This document shows, piece by piece, positions 24,924 to 32,243 of a DNA stretch of 32,243 nucleotides. Numbering within the stretch: position 1 is the first letter of the stretch; the number at the start of each line of letters is the position of its first letter. A model generated the notes under the pieces. The model did not search any database. It saw nothing but the letters and a program-made list of their open reading frames with translations, and was not told where the DNA came from. The DNA lies in the NCBI GenBank assembly GCA_964488675.1, contig CAZAWA010000018.1:1-32243 (forward strand), read 5' to 3'. The position numbers and the translations under genes are program-made. The stretch comes from QZKY01 sp964488675. Its GTDB lineage: Bacteria; Pseudomonadota; Gammaproteobacteria; Burkholderiales; Burkholderiaceae_D.

Positions 24924-25862
24924 TTGGAAACGACCGCTCCGTCAAAATTGGTCATCGCATCACGGCAGAGTCGCCTCGCCATGTGGCAGGCAGAACATGT
25001 CAGGAGCCGAATCTTATCATTATATCCCCGCTGTGTTGTCGAGATTCTGGGAATGACCACCCGCGGCGATCAAATTCTCGACCGTCCCTTGTCGGAGGTG
25101 GGCGGAAAGGGGCTTTTCATCAAGGAACTTGAGGTGGCAATGGTGGCGGGCCGGGCTGATCTCGCCGTTCATTCCTTGAAAGACATGCCATTTGAACTGC
25201 CATCGGGGTTTGCGCTGGCGGCCGTTCTGGAGCGCGAAGACCCGCGTGATGCCTTTATTTCCAACCGTTATGCGAGTTTTGCCGGGTTGCCAGAGGGCGC
25301 CATCGTTGGCACCAGCAGTTTGCGCAGGCAGTCGTTCATTGCGGAGCAGTATCCGCACCTGACGGTGCATCCATTGCGTGGCAATGTCGATACGCGTCTG
25401 GCAAAACTGGATCGCGGCGAATATGATGCGATCGTTCTGGCTGCGGCAGGACTCAAGCGATTGGGGTGGGAAAACCGGATTCGGACATTTCTCGAAGCGG
25501 ACCAGACTATACCGGCGCCAGGTCAGGGCGCAATGGCCATAGAGATTCTTTCCGATCGGAATGATTTGCGGCAATGGTTCAAGCCGCTTAATCATCTGGC
25601 AAGCCAGTTGGCGATTACCGCCGAGCGAACGGTTGCGGCGTACCTGGGTGGCGGCTGCCAGGTTCCCCTGGCCGCTTATGCCAGTATCGACGGGGCCAGC
25701 ATGCGCCTTCGGGCGATGGTGGCAACCCCGGACGGCAAAATCGTCGCCCGTGCCGAGGCCATTGGCCCGGCCGAGGAACCTGAAAAACTGGGCGAATCGG
25801 TGGCTTTGGCTCTACGGCGGCAGGGCGCTGCCGACATTCTTGCGGCTTGCCATGCGGACTAG
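24924..25862 (+). CDS. hemC: Hydroxymethylbilane synthase (porphobilinogen deaminase)
   Basis: Joins four porphobilinogen units into hydroxymethylbilane in haem and sirohaem synthesis, using a covalent dipyrromethane cofactor. 312 residues from TTG 24924, like E. coli HemC (313). The product opens with KLVIASRQSRLAMWQAEHV. Catalytic aspartate D87 is in HSLKDMP; VGTSSLRRQ, LRGNVDTRL and APGQGAMAIE follow, and the cofactor cysteine is C245 in LGGGCQVPLAAYA. An ATG at 24879 adds 15 residues with no homology feel and is masked by a hairpin, so the TTG start, with a weak GAAAGAAAG site, is preferred but not proven. It overlaps hemD by 11 bp and heads the cluster hemC-hemD-hemX-hemY. Confidence 0.95.
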   Translation: METTAPSKLVIASRQSRLAMWQAEHVRSRILSLYPRCVVEILGMTTRGDQILDRPLSEVGGKGLFIKELEVAMVAGRADLAVHSLKDMPFELPSGFALAAVLEREDPRDAFISNRYASFAGLPEGAIVGTSSLRRQSFIAEQYPHLTVHPLRGNVDTRLAKLDRGEYDAIVLAAAGLKRLGWENRIRTFLEADQTIPAPGQGAMAIEILSDRNDLRQWFKPLNHLASQLAITAERTVAAYLGGGCQVPLAAYASIDGASMRLRAMVATPDGKIVARAEAIGPAEEPEKLGESVALALRRQGAADILAACHAD

Positions 25863-26625
25863 GCAAGTTGTCATTACCCGCCCATTGGCACAAGCCGAGT
25901 TTTTTGCAAGCCAGGTTGCAGCAATCGGAAGGATTCCCTTCGTGTTTCCGTTACTGGAGATCCGGCCGTTGGCGGATCAGGTGCCGCTGAAGGCGGCGCT
26001 TGCAAATTTGTCTTCGTACACGCTGGTGGCATTTGTCGGCCCGAATGCCATTGACGCCGCCTTCGTTCATTTGCGATCCTGGCCATTCGGCGTGGCGATT
26101 GCCATCATGGGAGCGGGGAGCCGCCGGGCGCTCGCAAATCACGGTGTCACTGAGGCGAACGCGCACATTTTTATGCCTCGCAACCCCGATCGCTCGGATT
26201 CTGAAACCCTGCTGGAAACACTTGATTTGGAAGCCTTGAAGGGTTGTGATGTCCTGATTGTCAGGGGCGAAACGGGTCGCGAACTGCTGGCAGAGGCGCT
26301 GCGCTCGGCAGGATGTCTTGTTACCCAGATCGCGGCATACCAGCGACGGGTTCCTGTCCTTGGTGAAGCAGGGCAACGGCGTTTGCTCGGATTGCTTGAA
26401 ACGCAAAATGACTGGATCGTGACCAGTTCGGAGGCGCTGCGCAATTTGGTGCAGATGGTGAGGCACATCGCTGGCGATGGGGGTGTGACCAAATTGCAAC
26501 AACAGCATCTTTTGGTTTCACACGCCCGAATTGCAGAAAATGCACGCAAGCTCGATTTCGTCAACATTACTCACGCCGGTTCCGGCGACGAACAATTGCT
26601 GGCTGCGTTACAATCTCGCCTATGA
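25852..26625 (+). CDS. hemD: Uroporphyrinogen-III synthase
   Basis: Closes hydroxymethylbilane into uroporphyrinogen III with inversion of ring D. 257 residues (E. coli 246). HemD sequences diverge widely, but the usual landmarks are here: VVITRPLAQAEFFASQVAAIG at the start, FPLLEIRPL, LVAFVGPNAIDAAF, the AIMGAGSRRAL strand-turn, VLIVRGETGRELLAEAL, the IAAYQRRVP hinge and DWIVTSSEALRNL near the end. ATG 25852 lies inside the end of hemC (11-bp overlap), and the stop overlaps the hemX start by 4 bp (ATGA). Both are signs of coupled translation. It is separate from hemX here, whereas some betaproteobacteria carry a hemDX fusion. Confidence 0.95.
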   Translation: MRTRQVVITRPLAQAEFFASQVAAIGRIPFVFPLLEIRPLADQVPLKAALANLSSYTLVAFVGPNAIDAAFVHLRSWPFGVAIAIMGAGSRRALANHGVTEANAHIFMPRNPDRSDSETLLETLDLEALKGCDVLIVRGETGRELLAEALRSAGCLVTQIAAYQRRVPVLGEAGQRRLLGLLETQNDWIVTSSEALRNLVQMVRHIAGDGGVTKLQQQHLLVSHARIAENARKLDFVNITHAGSGDEQLLAALQSRL

Positions 26626-27767
26626 ATGAATTACCCAAACCTTCCGAAACTGTCCCCAAGCAGGACAATCCTGCCGCCACTGAAGCGCATCCGGCGACTC
26701 CATCGTCGCGGATCAAACCACGCAGACTCCAGAAGGTATTGGCGGCTGCCGTTGTGCTGCTTGCCTTGCTGCTGGTGGCGCAGTGGTGGAATTCGTATGT
26801 CGAAACCGGCAACCTGCGCGAGGAGCTGGCGCGTCGTCTTCAGGCCGGAGACAGTACGAATATCGAAACCAAGAATCTGGCCAGCACCGTGCAGGAGGGT
26901 GTGAAGGAGTTGCAGGTCAAGGTCGCAGCGCTGGAGGCCAAACAGGCAGAAACGCAGTCGCAGCAACTGGCGCTGGCGCAACTTTATCAGGACCTGTCGA
27001 AAAGCCGTGATGAGTGGGTTTTGTCCGAAATTGAGCAGGTGCTTTCGACGGCAAACCAGCAATTGCAGCTTTCTGGCAACATACAGGGCGCGCTGATCGC
27101 GCTGCAAAATGCTGATCGCAGCCTTTCGCGTCTCGACAAGCCACAGTTTTTGCCGATTCGAAGAGCCGTTAACAAAGACATGGACAAGCTCAAATCCTTG
27201 CCGAGTGTGGACTTGACAGGAATAGCGTTGCGTCTGGACAGCGTCATCAGCCAAGTCGACAAGTTGCCCTTGTATGCCGATGAGAAGCCAGCCGTTGCTC
27301 CGATCCAGCCAAAGAGTCAGGCGGTATCTTCAGCGCGCGATTCGGAAAATGGTACACGAGGTGCCTCCGTCAGGACACAGGCAGCAGATTGGTGGAACAG
27401 CGTACAGAACAAATGGCACAGCTGGTCGAGCGAAATGTGGGGAGAGATAAAGCAACTGATTCGCGTGCGAAGTGTTGAAGAACCGGACGCATTACTGGTT
27501 TCGCCTGCACAGGCCTATTTTATTCGCGAAAACCTCAAACTGCGTCTGTTGAACGCGCGATTGGGACTGTTGTCTCGCAACGAATCCGCTTTTCGCAGCG
27601 ATCTGATGGCAGCACAGGATGCGATTAGCAAGTATTTTGACCCGATTGCGAAGCAAACACAGTCGGCTCAGACCATATTGAGGCAAGTGCAGGGCAGCAA
27701 TCTGTCAATCGAGATGCCCGCACTCGAAAGCCTCGCCGCCATCAACAATTTCAAAACCAAACACTAG
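26622..27767 (+). CDS. hemX: HemX-like membrane protein of the haem cluster
   Basis: 381-residue protein of the HemX family, often labelled uroporphyrinogen-III C-methyltransferase although no methyltransferase motifs are visible. It has a Pro/Ala-rich cytoplasmic tail (1-37), one membrane helix (about 39-56, ALAVVLLALLLVAQWW-like) and a long coiled coil (about 65-135, LASTVQEGVKELQVKVAALEAKQAET). A helical domain with AYFIRENLKLRLLNARLGLLSRNESAFRSDL follows, the best conserved part of the family. Probably inserted in the inner membrane with the bulk in the periplasm. Its biochemical role is unsettled; a scaffold for the haem enzymes is a reasonable guess. It starts inside the hemD stop codon and is followed 18 bases later by hemY. 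Confidence 0.92.
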   Translation: MNELPKPSETVPKQDNPAATEAHPATPSSRIKPRRLQKVLAAAVVLLALLLVAQWWNSYVETGNLREELARRLQAGDSTNIETKNLASTVQEGVKELQVKVAALEAKQAETQSQQLALAQLYQDLSKSRDEWVLSEIEQVLSTANQQLQLSGNIQGALIALQNADRSLSRLDKPQFLPIRRAVNKDMDKLKSLPSVDLTGIALRLDSVISQVDKLPLYADEKPAVAPIQPKSQAVSSARDSENGTRGASVRTQAADWWNSVQNKWHSWSSEMWGEIKQLIRVRSVEEPDALLVSPAQAYFIRENLKLRLLNARLGLLSRNESAFRSDLMAAQDAISKYFDPIAKQTQSAQTILRQVQGSNLSIEMPALESLAAINNFKTKH

Positions 27768-27785
27768 CAGGCTGACGACAAGATC

Positions 27786-28982
27786 ATGCGCCTCTTTCTC
27801 TGGGTACTCGCGCTGTTTGCCGCCGCCGTTGGCCTGGCGATGTCGGCGCATTACAACCCTGGCAATGTCGTTTTCTTCTATCCGCCGTACCGCATCGATC
27901 TTTCGCTGAACTTGTTCCTGCTGCTGGCGTTGCTGCTTTTTCTGGTGCTGTATGCGGTTGTCAGAACTATCCGGAATGCGCGCAAGATGCCTGGACGGGT
28001 TTCGGCCTATCGTCGACAAAAGCGGGAGACAGCGGCCAATCTGGCCTTGCGCGAGGCGCTCAAATCCCTGTTCGAGGGCCGCTTTGTGCAAGCGGAAAAG
28101 GCGGCCGACAGGGCGTGTCAGTTGCCGGAAAACGCCAGCCCCGCAGCGCTTATTGGTGCACGCGCCGCGCATGCCATGCGCCAGTTCGACCGCAGGGATG
28201 GCTGGCTGGCCAGAGTTGAGGGCGATACATCGTACAGAATGGCCCGATTGATGACCAAGGCGGAACTGCTGGTGGACGATCACCAGACCAGGCAGGCGCT
28301 GGATACCATTCAGGAGCTGAATGCGAGTGGCACGCGCCATATTCATGCGCTGCGCTGGGCGCTGAAAGCAAACCAGCAGGCCAAGAACTGGGATGAAGTC
28401 CTGCGCCTGGTTCGCTCGCTCGACAATCATCACGCCATTCATCCCGCGCTGTCGAGCCGCCTGCGCGAACTGGCGTACGAAGATTTGCTGGCTTCGCGCG
28501 GTCGCGATGGCGAGTCGATTCGTCGAATCTGGCAAAAAATCCCTTCCGACGATCGCAGGCGACCCTATATTGCGGTGCGTGCTGCAAGGGCATTCAACGC
28601 AGCGGGCATGCATGACGAAGCGCGTTCGCTGGTGAGCAAGGCACTGTCGAGCGACTGGGACGAGCGCTTGCTTCGCGCATACCGTGATTCTGCTGCCGAA
28701 GCCGGTTCTGCTGCCTTGCTGGCGCAAATAGAGCAATGCGAGGAGTGGGCAAAGAAGAAGCCAGTCGATCCGGATTTGGCGCTGACGCTCGGCACCTTGT
28801 GCCTGAAGCAGAAGCTGTGGGGCAAGGCGCAACTCCATCTGGAGCATGCGGTGTCGGGTACGCCCGCACCGAAGCTGGCGCAGGAAGCGCACCTCAAGTT
28901 GGCGCAGTTGCATGAGGTATTGAATCGCCCGGATGAAGCGGCTGCCCATTATCGGAAATGCGCGCTGGCCGCTGGTCTGTAA
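27786..28982 (+). CDS. hemY: HemY-like TPR protein of the haem cluster
   Basis: 398-residue protein of the proteobacterial HemY family (not the Bacillus protoporphyrinogen oxidase of the same name). Two membrane helices lie at about 3-20 and 40-60, separated by a short conserved loop YNPGNVVFFYPPYRIDLSLNLFL. A long alpha-helical TPR-like region follows, ending in a typical unit (LGTLCLKQKLWGKAQLHLEHAV, KLAQLHEVLNRPDEAAAHYRKCAL). It probably acts as an inner-membrane partner in late haem synthesis; its exact role is unknown. It lies 18 bases after hemX and 17 bases before dusA, so dusA may be read from the same transcript. Confidence 0.92.
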   Translation: MRLFLWVLALFAAAVGLAMSAHYNPGNVVFFYPPYRIDLSLNLFLLLALLLFLVLYAVVRTIRNARKMPGRVSAYRRQKRETAANLALREALKSLFEGRFVQAEKAADRACQLPENASPAALIGARAAHAMRQFDRRDGWLARVEGDTSYRMARLMTKAELLVDDHQTRQALDTIQELNASGTRHIHALRWALKANQQAKNWDEVLRLVRSLDNHHAIHPALSSRLRELAYEDLLASRGRDGESIRRIWQKIPSDDRRRPYIAVRAARAFNAAGMHDEARSLVSKALSSDWDERLLRAYRDSAAEAGSAALLAQIEQCEEWAKKKPVDPDLALTLGTLCLKQKLWGKAQLHLEHAVSGTPAPKLAQEAHLKLAQLHEVLNRPDEAAAHYRKCALAAGL

Positions 28983-28999
28983 CTGCTCCCGTTTTGCCT

Positions 29000-29989
29000 A
29001 TGAATCTTCCCAAACGCACTGTGTGTGTGGCCCCGATGCTCGCTTGGACCGATCGGCATTGCCGCATGTTCCATCGGCAGATCACGCGCCATACCTGGCT
29101 GTATACCGAGATGGTGACAACGGGTGCGTTATTGTTCGGCGATGTTGAGCGGCACCTGAACTTCAATCAGGAAGAGCATCCGGTTGCGCTTCAGCTCGGC
29201 GGTAGCGAGCCTTCCGATCTGGCGCGTTGCGCGAAGCTGGGCGAACAGTGGGGTTACGATGAAATCAACCTGAACTGCGGCTGTCCGTCGGAACGCGTGC
29301 AAAAGGGCGCGTTCGGCGCCTGTCTGATGGCCGAATCGACCCTGGTGGCCGATTGTGTCAAGGCCATGCGCGATGCTGTGTCGGTGGATGTTACGGTCAA
29401 GCATCGCATCGGGATTGACGCGATTGAAAGCTACGACTTTGTCAGAGATTTCATCGGGGTGGTAGAGCAAGCCGGTTGTCGCACTTTTATCGTTCATGCG
29501 CGCAATGCGATCCTGAAGGGCCTCAGTCCGAAGGAAAACCGTGAAATACCACCGCTCAAATACGATGTGGCCTACCAGCTCAAGCGCGATTTCCCGCAGC
29601 TGGAAATCATCCTTAATGGCGGCATCACGACACTGGAAGAAATGGATGCCCATCTTGAGCATGTCGATGGCGTGATGATCGGTCGCGAGGCTTATCACAA
29701 CCCTTACCTGATGGCCGCGTTCGATGCACGATACTACGGTGATGCTTCACCGGCGAAAACACGGGCTGAAGTGGTGCAGGCGATGCTGCCCTACATCAGC
29801 GCCCAACTGGGTCGTTACGGCAAGGCGGTGGGCGGTGGGCTGAGGCTCAACAGCATTACGCGCCACATGCTTGGGCTGGTGACCGGCTTGCCGGGCGCGC
29901 GCGCCTTTCGGCAGTTGCTGTCCGATTCGACCAAGCTCTCCACGGGCGATCCTGCCATTTTGCTCGAAGCACTGGCAAAGCTGCGCTGA
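29000..29989 (+). CDS. dusA: tRNA-dihydrouridine(20/20a) synthase
   Basis: FMN enzyme that reduces uridines 20 and 20a in the D-loop of tRNAs with NADPH. 329 residues (E. coli DusA about 330). The start MNLPKRTVCVAPMLAWTDRHCRMFHRQI matches the DusA FMN-binding beginning APMLxWTDRHxR. The catalytic cysteine is C95 in NLNCGCPSERV, and K-x-R-I-G-I-D and ILNGGIT are in place. The LEHVDGVMIGREAYHNPYLM stretch is DusA-specific rather than DusB or DusC. The C-terminal helical domain binds tRNA. ATG 29000 is preferred; an upstream in-frame codon at 28958 would overlap hemY. Confidence 0.96.
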   Translation: MNLPKRTVCVAPMLAWTDRHCRMFHRQITRHTWLYTEMVTTGALLFGDVERHLNFNQEEHPVALQLGGSEPSDLARCAKLGEQWGYDEINLNCGCPSERVQKGAFGACLMAESTLVADCVKAMRDAVSVDVTVKHRIGIDAIESYDFVRDFIGVVEQAGCRTFIVHARNAILKGLSPKENREIPPLKYDVAYQLKRDFPQLEIILNGGITTLEEMDAHLEHVDGVMIGREAYHNPYLMAAFDARYYGDASPAKTRAEVVQAMLPYISAQLGRYGKAVGGGLRLNSITRHMLGLVTGLPGARAFRQLLSDSTKLSTGDPAILLEALAKLR

Positions 29990-30046
29990 AACTGGCGCCT
30001 GCCTACTTTCTTGCTGCACATCAGGGAAGAATGGCCTTGATTTGCT

Positions 30047-30074
30047 TAAAATTATCCCAAACTTGTTGGGCATG
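30047..30074 (+). other. Short hairpin in the spacer before ftsH
   Basis: In the 122-bp dusA-ftsH spacer, CCCAA and TTGGG pair around a 5-base loop (30056-30070). It has AT-rich sequence upstream but no T-run. It may be a weak terminator for the hem-dusA transcript or part of the ftsH leader. Confidence 0.2.
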
Positions 30075-30111
30075 ACATTGATGCTGACGCGTCAGGCAAT
30101 CTGGGAGGACC

Positions 30112-31932
30112 ATGGAAAATCAGAACCGCAAGCAGCAAATGATGGTGTGGTATGTCGCGATGGCGATCATCGGCGTCCTTTTTTTTCGCGCGTTTTATCA
30201 GGACTGGCAATCTGTCGAGCCGATGCCATACAGCGAATTTCTGGTGCAGCTTGAGGCCAGGAATGTGAAGGAGGTTGCCGTTTATGGCGAGCAAATTCGC
30301 GGTGAGCTGATCAGGCCGGGCGCCGATGGCAAGAAGCAGTTCACCGTTACGCGTGTTGACAACCGGCTGGCAGAGATTCTGGCCAGTCATGGCGTGAAGT
30401 TCACGGGGGTTATCCAGAGCACCTATGTGCGCGACATTCTTGGCTGGATCATCCCGACCGCGCTGTTTTTCGGCTTATGGATGTTTTTGATGCGGCGCAT
30501 GGCCGAAAAGGGTGGCGGTCTGGGTGGCGGCTTCATGTCGATCGGCAAGAGTAATGCCAAGGTGTATGTCGAGAAGGATATCGGCGTCACTTTCGACGAT
30601 GTGGCAGGTGTGGATGAGGCCAAGGAGGAATTGAAGGAGGTTGTCGGGTTCCTGCGTGATCCGGCGTCCTATGGGCGCCTGGGGGCACGCGTGCCGCACG
30701 GCATCCTGCTGGTCGGGCCGCCGGGCACCGGCAAGACCTTGCTGGCGCGAGCGGTTGCGGGTGAGGCAGGCGTGCCCTTCTTTTCGATCAACGGTTCCGA
30801 GTTTGTTGAAATGTTTGTCGGCGTTGGCGCCGCGCGGGTGCGCGATCTGTTCGAGCAGGCGCGCAAGCAGGCGCCGGCGATCATCTTTATCGATGAGGTC
30901 GATGCGCTTGGCAAGGCGCGCGGCAGCTTCGGTCTTGGCGGACACGATGAAAAGGAGCAGACGCTCAACCAGTTGCTGGCGGAACTCGACGGTTTCGATT
31001 CTGCGTCAGGACTGGTGTTGCTGGCCGCAACCAACCGGCCGGAAATTCTTGACCCCGCCCTGTTGCGCGCGGGACGATTCGACCGGCAAATCCTCGTGGA
31101 TCGACCCGACAAGAAAGGGCGCATCCAGATTCTTGATGTTCACCTGAAGAAGGTTAAGCTATCTGCTGATGTCGACCGCGAGCAGGTAGCGGCGCTGACG
31201 CCCGGTTTTTCCGGCGCGGATCTGGCGAATCTCGTCAATGAAGCGGCCGTGCTGGCGACGCGGCGCAACCATTCGTTCGTCACGCTCGATGATTTCACCG
31301 GCGCCGTTGAGCGCATCGTCGCCGGGCTCGAGAAGAAGAACCGCCTGATCAATCCGATGGAGCGCGAAGTGGTTGCGTATCACGAGATGGGGCATGCTCT
31401 GGTGTCGATCAGTTTGCCGGGCAGCGAGACGGTACACAAGGTGTCGATTATCCCGCGCGGCATCGGTGCGCTGGGTTACACCATCTCGCGCCCGACCGAA
31501 GATCGCTACCTGATGACGCAGGAAGAACTGGAGCGCAAGATGTCAGTGCTGCTTGCCGGTCGCGCTGCCGAGCAACTCACCTTCGGGCGGATCACGACTG
31601 GTGCGGCCGACGATCTGGTGCGGGTATCGGAAATTGCGCGCAGCATGGTAACGCGTTATGGCATGAGCAAAAAACTCGGCCAGCTTGCTTATGAGAACGG
31701 CAACCAGGGCTTTCTCGGACAGCAAGGCGCGGTTCCGCCGGAATTCCGCAGTTATTCCGAGGACACGGCGAAAGAAATCGACGAAGCCGTACGCGAAATC
31801 GTCGATGCGGCGTACCAGAAAGCTTTTTCCATCCTCAAGGAAAAGCAGGCGGTGCTCGAACTGGGTGCGAAGAAGCTGCTGGAGAAAGAAACTTTGACGG
31901 AGGACGAGGTTCTTGAGATAGCGAAAGGGTAA
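30112..31932 (+). CDS. FtsH-family ATP-dependent zinc metalloprotease (probably a second, non-housekeeping type)
   Basis: Hexameric inner-membrane AAA+ protease that extracts and degrades membrane and misfolded proteins. 606 residues, shorter than E. coli FtsH (about 645). Two membrane helices (9-27 and 108-127) enclose a periplasmic domain. Walker A GPPGTGKT is at 202-209, the pore loop FVEMFVG follows, then Walker B IIFIDEVDAL, the arginine fingers in LRAGRFDRQ, and the zinc site HEMGH (H424) in place of the usual HEAGH. The stretch RGIGALGYTISRPTEDRYLMT differs from the housekeeping RGRALGVTxxLPExDR-type region, suggesting a paralogue. A strong GGGAGGA lies just before ATG 30112. The next gene starts 3 bases after its stop. 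Confidence 0.93.
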   Translation: MENQNRKQQMMVWYVAMAIIGVLFFRAFYQDWQSVEPMPYSEFLVQLEARNVKEVAVYGEQIRGELIRPGADGKKQFTVTRVDNRLAEILASHGVKFTGVIQSTYVRDILGWIIPTALFFGLWMFLMRRMAEKGGGLGGGFMSIGKSNAKVYVEKDIGVTFDDVAGVDEAKEELKEVVGFLRDPASYGRLGARVPHGILLVGPPGTGKTLLARAVAGEAGVPFFSINGSEFVEMFVGVGAARVRDLFEQARKQAPAIIFIDEVDALGKARGSFGLGGHDEKEQTLNQLLAELDGFDSASGLVLLAATNRPEILDPALLRAGRFDRQILVDRPDKKGRIQILDVHLKKVKLSADVDREQVAALTPGFSGADLANLVNEAAVLATRRNHSFVTLDDFTGAVERIVAGLEKKNRLINPMEREVVAYHEMGHALVSISLPGSETVHKVSIIPRGIGALGYTISRPTEDRYLMTQEELERKMSVLLAGRAAEQLTFGRITTGAADDLVRVSEIARSMVTRYGMSKKLGQLAYENGNQGFLGQQGAVPPEFRSYSEDTAKEIDEAVREIVDAAYQKAFSILKEKQAVLELGAKKLLEKETLTEDEVLEIAKG

Positions 31933-31935
31933 ACG

Positions 31936-32243
31936 ATGGATTACATGCCGTTGCTCGCAATCGCAATTGAAGAAGCCAGGCAAGGCCTGGCCGAGGGTGG
32001 CGTGCCGGTTGGCGCGGCGCTGTTCGATGCCGACGGACGAGTGCTGGGGCGCGGGCACAACCGCCGCGTGCAGGAAGGCGATCCGTCGATTCATGGCGAG
32101 ACAGACGCCTTCCGCAAGGCCGGACGCCAGCGGACCTACCGTGACAAGATGCTGGTAACGACACTCGATCCCTGCTGGTATTGCAGCGGCCTGATCCGCC
32201 AGTTCAACATCGGTACGGTGATAATCGGAGAGTCCGTGAACTT
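31936..32243 (+). CDS. Nucleoside/cytosine deaminase-like zinc enzyme (3' end missing)
   Basis: Cytidine-deaminase-fold enzyme, here 102 residues up to the window edge. Zinc ligands and catalytic glutamate are intact: H53 and E55 in HGETDAF, C80 and C83 in DPCWYC. The surrounding text (GGVPVGAALFD, GRGHNRR, HGE, AGR, TTLDPCxxC, VIIGESVN) tracks yeast cytosine deaminase Fcy1 more closely than tRNA adenosine deaminase TadA or guanine deaminase. It may therefore act on cytosine or a related small base, though substrate cannot be settled. ATG 31936 comes 3 bases after the ftsH stop with AAAGGG upstream, so the two genes are very likely co-transcribed. The missing C-terminus would normally help close the active site. 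Confidence 0.85.
   Translation, partial: MDYMPLLAIAIEEARQGLAEGGVPVGAALFDADGRVLGRGHNRRVQEGDPSIHGETDAFRKAGRQRTYRDKMLVTTLDPCWYCSGLIRQFNIGTVIIGESVN

Noticed and set aside
26622..27767. Real uroporphyrinogen-III methyltransferase activity for HemX
   Set aside because: No SAM-methyltransferase motifs; the protein is a membrane helix plus coiled coil, so the common label is misleading.
30112..32243. Transmissible stress-tolerance island (FtsH with ClpG and small heat-shock proteins)
   Set aside because: Only the protease is present; no clpG, hsp20 or other island genes, and the neighbours are core genes.

Overview
The window reads as a piece of a betaproteobacterial chromosome. The evidence is the order hemC-hemD-hemX-hemY beside a divergent ppc, the argA-yggX pair divergent to hrpA, and a Gram-negative envelope (lipoprotein adaptor, RND pump and outer-membrane channel). 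Burkholderiales versus Nitrosomonadales cannot be settled by reading. It looks like a whole draft scaffold: both ends fall inside genes and it holds two runs of exactly 100 N. Both runs are explained by a 55-base assembly overlap, and correcting them restores two split genes. No tRNA, rRNA, CRISPR array, transposase or phage gene was seen.

Layout. 1-2962 (minus): the N-terminal part of a large LapA-like type I secreted adhesin, with retention module, di-alanine protease motif, near-identical 251-codon repeats, a unique domain and RTX repeats running off the left end. 3368-6573 (plus): pgi, tal and a small secreted protein of unknown role. 6631-9180 (plus): a P-type cation ATPase with an unusual M4 motif, overlapping tail to tail with a TetR repressor (9164-9814, minus). 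That repressor sits divergently beside a complete tripartite efflux operon (9962-15746) and shares with it a 22-bp palindrome very like the E. coli AcrR operator. 15747-16064 is a convergent gap rich in inverted repeats.

16065-17657 (minus): yggX and argA, divergent from hrpA (17683-21728, intact once the false gap is closed) across a 25-bp spacer with a palindromic -10. 21904-24774 (minus): ppc. 24924-28982 (plus): hemC-hemD-hemX-hemY, tightly packed and followed at once by dusA. 30112-32243 (plus): a second-type FtsH protease followed 3 bp later by a truncated yeast-type cytosine deaminase-like gene.

How they work together: most of the window is housekeeping (sugar phosphates, anaplerosis, arginine, haem, tRNA modification, RNA helicase). 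The accessory parts are the adhesin, the self-regulated efflux operon, the P-type ATPase and the FtsH-deaminase pair. I did not find a clearly new multi-gene system. The items most worth a second look are the adhesin, the FtsH-deaminase pair, the ATPase motif change and the inverted-repeat cluster at 15.8-15.94 kb.
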